From the NCBI RefSeq assembly GCF_016862095.1, contig NZ_BOMH01000022.1:16975-80974 (forward strand): a DNA stretch of 64,000 bases, written 5' to 3'. Of this stretch, positions 41,479 to 49,413 are shown piece after piece. Position 1 is the first letter of the stretch, and each line of letters opens with the position of its first letter. The notes below the pieces were generated by a model. It did not search any database. It was not told the origin of the DNA and was given only the letters and a program-made list of their open reading frames with translations. Both the position numbers and the translations under genes were made by a program. The DNA is from Actinoplanes cyaneus (GTDB lineage: Bacteria > Actinomycetota > Actinomycetes > Mycobacteriales > Micromonosporaceae).

Positions 41479-41832
41479 CTACACCGCGATCGGGCGGCTC
41501 AGCACCGAACCCTGGGCCTGCGCGGCCTCGCCGACCGGCATCAGCGCCGTCACCGCGTCACCGTCGGCGGTGGTCATCGTGTTCGCCGCCGAGCGGGTGT
41601 TCGTGCCCAGCGTGTCCACCTGCACGGCGACGCCCTGGATCCGCGGATTCCACGACGTGGTGTAGCTCTCCACCGCCAGGCTGAGCACGGCGTCGCCGAC
41701 CTGCGCGGAGGTCTCGCGGAGCGTGGTGTCCGCCTCGGTCCCCCAGGACTGCCACTCGGTCGAGGTGCCCGCCGTGCTGGTGCCGGCGCTGACCACCACC
41801 GGCGGATGCAGGTCCACATACTCGTTCGCCAT
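41479..41832 (-). CDS. Small Esx-like protein in the type VII locus
   Basis: 117 residues, ATG behind GGAGG. No signal peptide. It is predicted helical with a central turn (STEWQSWGTEADTTLRETSAQVGDAVLSLAVESYTTSW). The C-terminal half aligns with the Esx-like protein at 48635-48985: TADGDAVTALMP..SVLSRPIAV against SADDDANTAQSG..SAVSRPINV. It is third in an operon after the large protein and the lipoprotein. It is probably a secreted partner or small substrate. Confidence 0.7.
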   Translation of the reverse strand: MANEYVDLHPPVVVSAGTSTAGTSTEWQSWGTEADTTLRETSAQVGDAVLSLAVESYTTSWNPRIQGVAVQVDTLGTNTRSAANTMTTADGDAVTALMPVGEAAQAQGSVLSRPIAV

Positions 41833-41850
41833 CGTTGCCTCCTTACTCCG

Positions 41851-42543
41851 TCAGGGTTTGTGCTGTGCCCACTTGGTGCACTCCGCGCCGTACTTCGCCT
41901 GGCGATCGGCGTCGGGAACGAGGTGCCGGTCGGCCAGCCAGCGCTGTTCGCCGTCACCGGTCTGAACCTTCTCCATCACGTACGACTCGACGGCCGCCCG
42001 GTCCGGCCGGACCTTGGGATTCTTCTGCTGGGCCTCGTGCCAGTAGCCGAGATCGGTGCAGAACGTCACGATCGCCCGGTCCGGAGAGCTCTTGGCGACG
42101 CCCACCACTTTCGTCCAGATCGGGCCCACCGACGGATTGGGCTCGGCCGACACCATCGCATACGGCGCCAGGACATCGTTGTAGTAATCCTCGGTGTACA
42201 GGAACCGTCCGATCGGGATCACCGGAGTCCAGTCGACCGACGCCGAGTTCCAGTAATCGAACACGAGACTTCGCCGGGCCGCGAGGACCTCGTCGACGTC
42301 AGGCGTCCCCGACAGCTCCCAGGAGATCGGCAGGACATCGGTACCGTTCATCGGCAGCTTCTGGTACGCCTCGTCGAACGTCATCGACGATCCGGCCAGG
42401 CTGCCCGGCGTGCTCGGAGATGGCCCCGGCCCGCCCGCGGGCGGGTCGTCGCCGGTACAAGCCACCGTCGTGAGGCCCACCGTCACGGCGACGACCGCCG
42501 CGGCGAGCACCTTCGGTCGCAACAGGTCCACGGCAACTCTCAC
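41851..42543 (-). CDS. Type VII-locus lipoprotein, copy A
   Basis: 230 residues from a GTG that overlaps the stop of the large protein A gene (GTGA). The signal (VLAAAVVAVTVGLTTVAC) ends in a near-lipobox TVAC, less canonical than that of its paralogue. The mature domain is rich in aromatic residues (SMTFDEAYQKLPMNGT, RRSLVFDYWNSASVDW, FLYTEDYYNDVLAPYAMV) and ends AKYGAECTKWAQHKP. It is clearly paralogous along its length to 45111-45782. Its pairing with a large exported-type protein recalls surface lipoprotein partners or immunity proteins of other type VII substrates; this is inference. Confidence 0.7.
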   Translation of the reverse strand: MRVAVDLLRPKVLAAAVVAVTVGLTTVACTGDDPPAGGPGPSPSTPGSLAGSSMTFDEAYQKLPMNGTDVLPISWELSGTPDVDEVLAARRSLVFDYWNSASVDWTPVIPIGRFLYTEDYYNDVLAPYAMVSAEPNPSVGPIWTKVVGVAKSSPDRAIVTFCTDLGYWHEAQQKNPKVRPDRAAVESYVMEKVQTGDGEQRWLADRHLVPDADRQAKYGAECTKWAQHKP

Positions 42544-44996
42544 TTCTGATGCCGGTAGGTCGCTTCCGCCCATCCGAGACCGGCCTGATAGGCGCCCGCG
42601 GCATGGTTGTCAGCGGAGGCCACCTCCACACCGGCCCCTCTCTTGAACTTGTCCCAGGCCCGGTAGTCCTCGGTCGTCCACTCCTCCCTCGGCTTCGGGT
42701 GCCCGTCCACGAGCAGCCCGGTACCCTCCAGGTCGAGCACGCCACTCTTGTAGTACACCGAATCCATGAGGTAGGAGACGGCGTCACGGCTGTCGCCCAG
42801 CTTGTTGCCGATCTCGAAGGCGGACCGGCCCGAACTGTCGACCATCGCCTTCTCCTGGGCGTCCTCCAGTGCGGAGCTGACGAACTCGCCGGCCAGGTCG
42901 CCGACACCCGGCACCGGGATCCTCTCGGTCACCTTGCCCACGACCTGGTCGGCCACGAAATTGATGACCGCGTAACGGTCCTCGACCTCCTTGTTGTGTT
43001 TCTCGTCCTGTTCGGCGCTGGTGTCGTGGTCGGCGGTGACCGCCCCGAGGTCGAGGGCGCCGAGCACGTGGCCGTAGTCGTCCGAGATGTTGTTCAGCGC
43101 TTCCAGCTTGTGGTCGCCGGCGATCTCCGGATTCTGGAGAGCCTTGGCATACTCCGTCCCCGCGAAGACGGCCTCGGCATCGGACACGGTCTTGTGCGCG
43201 CCCTCGTCCTTGCCGATGTCGATGAGGAAGCGCACCAGGTCCGCCTTCTTGACGTTGAGGGCCCCGTCCGGGATCCCGCTGTAGGAGTCGGAGAGGTTCC
43301 GGTTGACGTCGAAGATGTACGACTTGACGATGTTCGCCATCGAATCGCGGATCTCCGGGTGGATGATGTCGGCGCCGATCTTGCTGTGGCCGTCCTCGTC
43401 GATGTTGGTCTCGAAGATGATCGACTCGACGATGCGCCGCTGTTCCGCCCGGTCTCCGTCCTTGTCGGTGGTGGCGTTCTCGAGGGCCGCGCCGAACAGT
43501 TCGAGGCCCTGGCTCTTGTAGTCGCCACCGTGCGCGTCGATCTCGTATCTCCACTCCGCACCGAAGGGCACGTCGTTCTTCGGATCCCATTCGCGGTCGG
43601 TGAGCAGGTAGTCGAGCCGGGTCAGCCGGCCACCCTCGGTCGTGCCGTCGTAGAGGACGGATCCGGTGAGGATGTCCCGGGTCGCTTCGGGGTTGAAGTA
43701 CAGCGCGGTCATCAAGCCGGTCATCGGGTCGTAGCCGGCAGGTGACTTGTCATGCCCCTGGGTCCAGTCCAGGCGGACGTTGTCGCCGCGGTTCGTCGTC
43801 CAGAGCGCGCTGTTCTTACCCTGGGCAATCTCGAAGTCGATCATGTCGCTGCCGATCCGGGTCAGGAACGGTGTGTCGTAGCCACCACTCCTGAGCAGCG
43901 GGCCGAGCAGCTGATAACCGAACAGATCGACGTTGGTCAGGGGACTGTCGGGGCTGCCGATCTTGATCTTGCTGCGTCCGGCGGCGATCAGATCGGTGAC
44001 CCACTGACCGGACAGCTCGTACTTGCCGGGGGTGTAGCCCTCGCCCCGCGGCCCGGTTCTGGTCCCGGTGGACGTCGTCGCAGTGGCCAGGACGATCCCG
44101 AGGCCGAGCTGCAGATCCCGGATGAGCGTGGCGCCCTTCTCGTCGAACAGCGGGGTGTGCTCGTCGGTCGCGCCGGGCGTGTCCAGGTTGTAGAGCGCCA
44201 GCTTGCCGTTGAGCTCCAGCAACCCCTTCGGGCCGAGGGCGGTGAGTAAGGTGTAGGCAAAGGCCTTGTCCTTGCCGTAGTCCTGCACCAGTTTCCGCAG
44301 CTCTTCGAGCTCGGCCGCGGTGGGCTGGTAATACGGGTCGATGAACTTCTTCGCCAGTTCGTCGGCCCGCCGGCCGGCCGCCTCCATGTTGACCTGGTGC
44401 CAGTACGCCGGGAACACCGCGAACACCCCGGGCGTGGCGGGCAGCGCGCCGGCGGCCCGGGCGGCTTTCAGGTTCGCCTCGGTCGGCCCGTCCCGGAACA
44501 TGGCGGCGGCGGTGCCGGCCCCGTCGACGATGTCGGTGTTGTAGGCGGTCCACCACTTCTGCCGGGCGTCGGCCAGCGCGGTCGACCGGGCGTCGGCGAC
44601 CTGCTGCTCGGTGGGCGGTTTGCCGTCCACGCCCTTGGCGCCGTAGTTGTCCTTCGCACCGCCGTCCAGGGTGCCGGAGATCCGGTCGACCGCCGCGTTG
44701 AAGGCCGTGACCCGGCCCTCCCAGTACCGCAGCGGCGCGGCCGCCCAGGCGAGCGCGGACGAGGTCTCCTGCGCCGCCCGCCGCACCGGCTCCGGCGCCG
44801 CCTTCAGCTCCTCGGCGCACATGCCGTCCCAGTCCGCCTCGGCCGGCTGGAACGCCTTGTCCGTGACCGTCCTGAGGTCCAGTGCTTTGCCCGCGAGCCG
44901 CTCGAAGTCGACGGCCCGGGCCTCGATCTGCCCGGTGTTCGCCGAGTGCCTGTCGAACGGGGCCATCCCGGCCCCTCCCCCGTCGCCCGGTTTCAT
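42540..44996 (-). CDS. Large type VII-locus protein with WDG N-terminal domain, copy A
   Basis: 818 residues from the ATG at 44996 behind GGGGAGG. The N-terminal about 110 residues are helical and WXG100/LXG-like: ANTGQIEARAVDFERLAGKALDLRTVTDKAFQPAEADWDGMCAEELKAAPEPVRRAAQETSSALAW, with WDG in the turn. The remaining about 700 residues are mixed helical, without signal peptide or membrane helix, and contain short repeated phrases (RLTRLDYLLTDREWD, GKNSALWTTNRGDNVRLDWTQG). I do not recognise the main domain. It is followed in a coupled operon by lipoprotein A and a small Esx-like protein. A paralogue lies 3.39 kb away. Probably a substrate of the EccC/EccD system. Confidence 0.7.
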   Translation of the reverse strand: MKPGDGGGAGMAPFDRHSANTGQIEARAVDFERLAGKALDLRTVTDKAFQPAEADWDGMCAEELKAAPEPVRRAAQETSSALAWAAAPLRYWEGRVTAFNAAVDRISGTLDGGAKDNYGAKGVDGKPPTEQQVADARSTALADARQKWWTAYNTDIVDGAGTAAAMFRDGPTEANLKAARAAGALPATPGVFAVFPAYWHQVNMEAAGRRADELAKKFIDPYYQPTAAELEELRKLVQDYGKDKAFAYTLLTALGPKGLLELNGKLALYNLDTPGATDEHTPLFDEKGATLIRDLQLGLGIVLATATTSTGTRTGPRGEGYTPGKYELSGQWVTDLIAAGRSKIKIGSPDSPLTNVDLFGYQLLGPLLRSGGYDTPFLTRIGSDMIDFEIAQGKNSALWTTNRGDNVRLDWTQGHDKSPAGYDPMTGLMTALYFNPEATRDILTGSVLYDGTTEGGRLTRLDYLLTDREWDPKNDVPFGAEWRYEIDAHGGDYKSQGLELFGAALENATTDKDGDRAEQRRIVESIIFETNIDEDGHSKIGADIIHPEIRDSMANIVKSYIFDVNRNLSDSYSGIPDGALNVKKADLVRFLIDIGKDEGAHKTVSDAEAVFAGTEYAKALQNPEIAGDHKLEALNNISDDYGHVLGALDLGAVTADHDTSAEQDEKHNKEVEDRYAVINFVADQVVGKVTERIPVPGVGDLAGEFVSSALEDAQEKAMVDSSGRSAFEIGNKLGDSRDAVSYLMDSVYYKSGVLDLEGTGLLVDGHPKPREEWTTEDYRAWDKFKRGAGVEVASADNHAAGAYQAGLGWAEATYRHQK

Positions 44997-45059
44997 GCCG
45001 GCCTCCCCGCAAGATGATCTACATTGACGGAACCCGATGGCAGAACCCGCCTCACCATA

Positions 45060-45089
45060 GTGAACACCGGCTACTGCAATCGGGTTCAC
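45060..45089. promoter_or_regulatory. Inverted repeat upstream of large protein A
   Basis: GTGAACACCG (45060-45069) and CGGGTTCAC (45081-45089) are near-complementary arms in the 115-bp leader. The same element occurs before copy B at 48450-48479, inside the duplicated segment. Confidence 0.5.
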
Positions 45090-45110
45090 GGCCGTTCGAG
45101 CGGCCGCCCG

Positions 45111-45782
45111 TCACGGCTTGTGCTTGGCCCACGCCGCACACTGCGCGCCGTACTTCGCCTCACGTTTTCCGTCATTGTCGATCAGCCCGTCAGCGAGCCA
45201 GTGGCTCTCGCCGTCGCCCGTCATGACCTTCTTCATCCGGTACGACTCGAGGTTCCACCGCTGCTGCCGGGCCGGAGGGCTGGGTTGTTCGGCCGAGCGC
45301 AGGAAACCGATGTCGTCGCAGAACGTCACGGTCGTCTCGTCCGGACCGGTCTTCTCGGCTCCCATGTACTTGACCCAGAGACGACCGGCCAGCGGGTTGG
45401 TCTCGATCGCGTTCGCGTACGGCGCCAGGAGCTTCTGGTAGTGCTCCTCGGTGTAGAAGTACCGGCCGAGCGGGATGATCGGGGCCCAGACGGTCGAGGC
45501 CTGCTCCCAGTAGATGAAGGCCAGGCTCCGCCGGGCCGCGAGAACCAGGTCGGTGTCCTGCGCGCCGGACACCTCCCAGGTGATCGGCAGGTCTTTGGTT
45601 CCGTCCATCGGCAGCTTCCGGTTCGCCTCGTCGAACGTCATCGACAGGGCCACAGCGCTGCTCGGTGTGGCCGGCGACGTCGTGCTGCCCGCGGGCGGGT
45701 CGTCGCCGGAGCAGCCCACCGCCGTGAGCCCTGCCGCCACCGCGACGACTGCGGCGGCGACCACCTTCAGCCGGATTCTCAC
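45111..45782 (-). CDS. Type VII-locus lipoprotein, copy B
   Basis: 223 residues from a GTG at 45782 behind GAAGGGAA. A clear lipobox (AGLTAVGC) marks a secreted lipoprotein. The mature part parallels copy A throughout (SMTFDEANRKLPMDGTKDLPITWEVSG, ARRSLAFIYWEQAS, YFYTEEHYQKLLAPYANAI, VTFCDDIGFL, AKYGAQCAAWAKHKP). It lies 59 bases downstream of large protein B. Confidence 0.75.
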   Translation of the reverse strand: MRIRLKVVAAAVVAVAAGLTAVGCSGDDPPAGSTTSPATPSSAVALSMTFDEANRKLPMDGTKDLPITWEVSGAQDTDLVLAARRSLAFIYWEQASTVWAPIIPLGRYFYTEEHYQKLLAPYANAIETNPLAGRLWVKYMGAEKTGPDETTVTFCDDIGFLRSAEQPSPPARQQRWNLESYRMKKVMTGDGESHWLADGLIDNDGKREAKYGAQCAAWAKHKP

Positions 45783-45841
45783 TCGACGATTCCCTTCGCT
45801 CGCTCGTAACCGTTCTGCTGGGCGCCCTGCGTGGGACGGCA

Positions 45842-48385
45842 CTAGTTCCCACCCTTCGGGGCGTCACTGCCGCCATTCGCGATCTTGCTCGCCCAGTCGT
45901 AGCCGGCCTGGTAGGAGTTCCCGGCGTTCTTGGCGGCGTTGCCGACAGTGCTCTGGCCGTACTCGGCCTTGTAGCGGTTCCAGGCCTGCTGGTCCCGTTC
46001 GGACCACTCGTCGATCGGTTTCGGCTCACCGTTCACGAGCAGGACCGCCGGCAGGTTCTCGAGCTTGCCGCTCTTGTAGAGCGACAGTTCGGCGATGTCG
46101 ACAGCGTCGTGACGGCCCGCGCCGAGCGTCACGCCGTTCTCGAAGGCGGTCCGGCCGCCGTTGTCCTGCTTCGCCTCGTCCTCGGCGTCGGAGACCAGAT
46201 CGCCGGCTTTCTCGCCGATGAAGTCGCCGACGAAGGGCACCGGGATCTTCTCGGTCGCCTTGCCGACCAGCTCGTCGACCACCTTGCCGATGATCGCGTA
46301 CCGCTTCTCGACCCCTTCGTTGAACTTGGCGTCCTGCTCGGCGCTGGTCACGTTGTGGGCCGAGGTGGCGCCGACGTCGAGAGCGCCCACCACGCTGCCG
46401 TAGTTCTGCGAGACGACCTCCATCCCGCGCAGGTACCCGTCGATGCCGTCCCCCGGGGTGCGGTTGCCGGAGAGGATCTCGTGGTACTCGTGCGCCGCGT
46501 ACACGGCCTCGGCACCGGTGATGTCGGCACGCGCGCCCTCGTCCTTGCCGAGGTCGGCCAGGAAACGCACCACGTATTCCTGCTTCTCGACGCTGAAGTG
46601 CGTCGACTCGTCGACGGGGTGCCCGTCGCTGATGTTGAGGTTGACATCCGTGATGTACGCCGCGGTGATCTTGCCCAGCGAGTCGCGGAGATCCGGGTTG
46701 ATCAGGTCGGTGGCCGCGAAGTCGGCGGCCTTGCCGCCCGTCCCGGGGTCCTCGCCGTTGGCATAGCCCTGCGCCTGCTCGTCCACATTGACCTCGTGGA
46801 TGATCGAGGCGACGATGCGCCGGGACTCCGGGGTGGACTCGTGGACCGTGGCCTCCTCGAGGGCGGTGCCGAACTTGTCGAGGGCGGTGTTCTTGTAGTC
46901 GTCCTTGTGCTCCAGCAGCTCCCGCTGCCAGCCGGGCCCGCCGGGAGTGTCGGCGGTGGCGTCCCAGTTCCGGTCGGTGAGCAGGTAGTCGAGCCGGGGC
47001 AGGCGGCCGTCCTTGGGGCCGTCGGTGGTGTAGGTGCTGAGGTCGGTCAACAGGTCGCGGGTGCCCTCGCCGTTGCGGGCCAGTTGGTCCATCAGCGCGT
47101 TCACCGGGTCGTAGCCGGCCGGGACGGTGTTGTCCTCGTAACCCTGGGTCCAGTCCAGGCGCAGGTTCTCGCCGCGGGCCTCGGTCCACAGCGCGCTGTT
47201 CTTGCCCTGCGACATCTCGAAGTCGACGATGTCCCCGCCGACGAGGGCCAGGAACCGGGCGTCGTAGTCGCCGTTGCGCAGCAGCGGGCCGAGCAGTTGG
47301 TAGCCGTAGACGCCCTCGGCGTAGCGCGCGACGCTGCCGGGATCGCCGATGGTCATCTTCTGGCGCCCGGCGATCATCAGGTCGGTGGTCCACTGGCTGG
47401 ACAGCTCGTACTTGCCGGGGTAGTAGTTCTCGCCGCGCGGACCGCTCCTGGTCCCGGTCGTCTTCGTCGCGGTGGCCAGCGCCACGCCGAGGCCGATCTG
47501 CAGATCGCGGACCAGGTCGGCGGTGCCGGCGTCGAACACGACCCCGTCGGAGACGTCCTTGCCCGGGTTGTCCAGCTGGTAGGTGGCCAGCGTCCCGTTG
47601 AGCTCCAGCAGGCCCTTGGGTCCGAGGTCGTCGAGGAAGTTGTAGGCGAAGACCTTGTCCTTGCCGTAATCCCGCACCAGGTTGCGCAGCTCCTCGAGCT
47701 CCGCGGCGGTGGGCACGTACGTCGGATCCTTGATCTTCTTCGCCAGCTCGTCGGCGCGTCCGGCGGCCGCCTCCATGTTCACGGTGTGCCAGTACGCCGG
47801 GAACACCGTGAACACCCCGGGGGTGACGGGCAGCGCGCCGGCGTCGCGGGCGGCCTTCAGGTTCACCTCGGTCGGCCCGTCCCGGAGCATGCCGGCGGCG
47901 GTGCTCGACCCCTCGACGATGTCGGTGTTGTACGCGACCCACCACTGCCGGCGCGCGTCGGCCATGGCCTCGGAACGGGCGTCGGCGACCTGCTGGCTGG
48001 TGGGGGCCGTCCCGGCCGGGCCCGTTGCGCCGAAATCGTCCTTGGCGGCGCCGTCCAGGGCGCCGGCGATCCGGTCGACCGCCGCGTTGAAGGCCGTGAC
48101 CCGGCCCTCCCAGTACCGCAGCGGCGCGGCCACCCACGCGAGCGCGGACGAGGTCTCCTGCGCCGCCCGCCGCACCGGCTCCGGCGCCGCCTTCAGCTCC
48201 TCGGCGCACATGCCGTCCCAGTCCGCCTCGGCCGGCTGGAACGCCTTGTCGGTGACCGTCCTGAGATCCAGCGCCTTACCGGCCAGCCGCTCGAAGTCGG
48301 CGGCCCGGGCCTCGATCTCCCCGGTGTTCGCCGAGTGCTTGTCGAACGGGGCCATCCCCGCCCCGCCTCCCTCGCCAGGTCTCAC
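45842..48385 (-). CDS. Large type VII-locus protein with WDG N-terminal domain, copy B
   Basis: 847 residues from a GTG at 48385 behind GGGGAGG, at the position equivalent to the ATG of copy A. The WDG domain (about 1-110) is almost identical to copy A. The rest is a full-length but diverged paralogue, keeping GKNSALWTEARGENLRLDWTQG, RLDYLLTDRNWD and EKIPVPFVGDFIGE, and ending in a hydrophilic Gly/Asn-rich tail (ASKIANGGSDAPKGGN). No export signal other than the WXG-like head. It is followed by lipoprotein B. Unknown activity; a probable type VII substrate. Confidence 0.7.
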   Translation of the reverse strand: MRPGEGGGAGMAPFDKHSANTGEIEARAADFERLAGKALDLRTVTDKAFQPAEADWDGMCAEELKAAPEPVRRAAQETSSALAWVAAPLRYWEGRVTAFNAAVDRIAGALDGAAKDDFGATGPAGTAPTSQQVADARSEAMADARRQWWVAYNTDIVEGSSTAAGMLRDGPTEVNLKAARDAGALPVTPGVFTVFPAYWHTVNMEAAAGRADELAKKIKDPTYVPTAAELEELRNLVRDYGKDKVFAYNFLDDLGPKGLLELNGTLATYQLDNPGKDVSDGVVFDAGTADLVRDLQIGLGVALATATKTTGTRSGPRGENYYPGKYELSSQWTTDLMIAGRQKMTIGDPGSVARYAEGVYGYQLLGPLLRNGDYDARFLALVGGDIVDFEMSQGKNSALWTEARGENLRLDWTQGYEDNTVPAGYDPVNALMDQLARNGEGTRDLLTDLSTYTTDGPKDGRLPRLDYLLTDRNWDATADTPGGPGWQRELLEHKDDYKNTALDKFGTALEEATVHESTPESRRIVASIIHEVNVDEQAQGYANGEDPGTGGKAADFAATDLINPDLRDSLGKITAAYITDVNLNISDGHPVDESTHFSVEKQEYVVRFLADLGKDEGARADITGAEAVYAAHEYHEILSGNRTPGDGIDGYLRGMEVVSQNYGSVVGALDVGATSAHNVTSAEQDAKFNEGVEKRYAIIGKVVDELVGKATEKIPVPFVGDFIGEKAGDLVSDAEDEAKQDNGGRTAFENGVTLGAGRHDAVDIAELSLYKSGKLENLPAVLLVNGEPKPIDEWSERDQQAWNRYKAEYGQSTVGNAAKNAGNSYQAGYDWASKIANGGSDAPKGGN

Positions 48386-48449
48386 GGCGGCCTCCCCGAA
48401 TAGGTGATCAACATTGACGGAATCCGATGGTCGAACCCGTCCAACCATA

Positions 48450-48479
48450 GTGAACACCGGTCATCGCGATCGGGTTCAC
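48450..48479. promoter_or_regulatory. Inverted repeat upstream of large protein B
   Basis: GTGAACACCG (48450-48459) with CGGGTTCAC (48471-48479), identical in arms to the site before copy A. It lies in the divergent region between large protein B and the Esx-like pair, so it could control both directions. Confidence 0.5.
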
Positions 48480-48634
48480 GGCCGTTCGAGCATTCTCCGA
48501 AAACCTTGCTCAAGAATGCTTCCGGAGTCCCTCGAAGGTGGCGGACCGGCGGTACGGTCGGCTCAGTTCGCAAGCGCAGAAAGCGCACCGCCTTGATCAA
48601 CGAGGCTGCCTCCGAAGAGGAAAGGAACGCTCAA

Positions 48635-48985
48635 GTGGGAGACTTCGTCAACCTCAACGACGTCGGCACCTTGACCCGGTCGGCCCAGGGCTATGAGGGC
48701 GTGGCCGACGACAAGGCGAGCGAGTCGCGGTCGTTCACCGGCAAGATGGATGCCTCGCAGCGAGGCCTCATCGGCAGTGCCGGCTCCACCTTCACCAACG
48801 TGGCGGGCACGCACAGCGGCAATCTCACCCAGCTGGCCAACCGGATCGCCGAGCAGGCCGTCCGCGCGTCCCGCGGCGAGAAGACGCTCGTCTCCGCCGA
48901 CGACGACGCCAACACGGCGCAGTCGGGAACCCAGAGCACCGTCGAGGGCAACGTGTCGGCGGTCAGCCGGCCCATCAACGTCTGA
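48635..48985 (+). CDS. Esx-like type VII secretion protein 1
   Basis: 116 residues from a GTG at 48635, after AGGAAAGGAA; the frame upstream is open but non-coding. It is fully helical and soluble, without signal peptide: DVGTLTRSAQGYEGVADDKASESRSFTGKMDASQRGLIGSAGSTFTNVAGTHSGNLTQLANRIAEQAVRAS, like an ESAT-6-type hairpin, though the WXG is not recognisable (the turn reads LIGSAG). It ends SRPINV, a tail shared with the small protein at 41479. It is 38 bases from the next Esx-like gene, so they probably form a heterodimer. Confidence 0.75.
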   Translation: MGDFVNLNDVGTLTRSAQGYEGVADDKASESRSFTGKMDASQRGLIGSAGSTFTNVAGTHSGNLTQLANRIAEQAVRASRGEKTLVSADDDANTAQSGTQSTVEGNVSAVSRPINV

Positions 48986-49023
48986 CCCTGTGCCGCATTT
49001 CCCCGGAAAGGAAACCTGAAGCG

Positions 49024-49326
49024 ATGGCCAGCAACCAGCTCCGCGCCGAATTCGGCACTATTGATCAACTCTCCGCCGATCAGAGTACGCACGCCGCGAA
49101 CATCGAGAGTTACCGCGAAACGCTCAAGCAACACGTTTCCATCGCCATCTCGAATTTCGACGGCGGCCTCGGCAGCGAGGAACACGACGCCGTGATGAAG
49201 ATCGCCGATCGGCTGATCGACGAGCACATCCAGGCGACCCAGCAGTTCCAGGGCTCGACGAACCAGGTCGGCGACACGTTCCGGCAGGGCGGTCAGATGG
49301 CCCGCACCATCCTCGCCTCCGGGTGA
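49024..49326 (+). CDS. WXG100/ESAT-6-like type VII secretion protein 2
   Basis: 100 residues, the standard size. Two helices flank a degenerate WXG turn (ISNFDGGLGSEEHDAVMKIADRLIDEHIQATQQF); Phe-Asp-Gly replaces Trp-x-Gly. ATG behind GGAAAGGAAA. It is the probable dimer partner of the preceding gene and substrate of EccC. Confidence 0.82.
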   Translation: MASNQLRAEFGTIDQLSADQSTHAANIESYRETLKQHVSIAISNFDGGLGSEEHDAVMKIADRLIDEHIQATQQFQGSTNQVGDTFRQGGQMARTILASG

Positions 49327-49344
49327 GGCCCGGATGAGCTGATC

Positions 49345-49378
49345 GGACGGCCGTTCCGCACCGGCGGGGCGGCCGTCC
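49345..49378. terminator. Hairpin between the Esx gene and eccC
   Basis: GGACGGCCG (49345-49353) pairs with CGGCCGTCC (49370-49378) around a 16-base loop. It lies between two convergent genes and is likely a shared terminator. Confidence 0.55.
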
Positions 49379-49411
49379 GCGCGTCCGCCGTCCGCGCGTC
49401 CGCCGTCCGCG
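49375..49411. repeat. Short 15-bp tandem repeat next to the eccC stop
   Basis: About two and a half copies of a 15-bp unit (GTCCGCGCGTCCGCC) immediately downstream of eccC, overlapping the right arm of the terminator hairpin. Confidence 0.6.
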
Positions 49412-49413
49412 GG

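Larger units (their letters stand above)
45111..48490. repeat. Second unit of a 3.39-kb tandem duplication
   Basis: This unit (large protein B, lipoprotein B and leader) and the unit at 41851-45100 (large A, lipoprotein A, leader) are homologous in the same order. Leaders and the first about 300 coding bases are nearly identical, and the matched blocks are offset by 3,389-3,390 bp. The match stops at GCCGTTCGAGC in both copies, which marks the duplication edge. Downstream coding parts have diverged. Confidence 0.8.

Noticed and set aside
41479..48490. Mobile element explaining the duplicated type VII operons
   Set aside because: No transposase, terminal inverted repeats or target duplications were seen at the edges; simple tandem duplication is enough.
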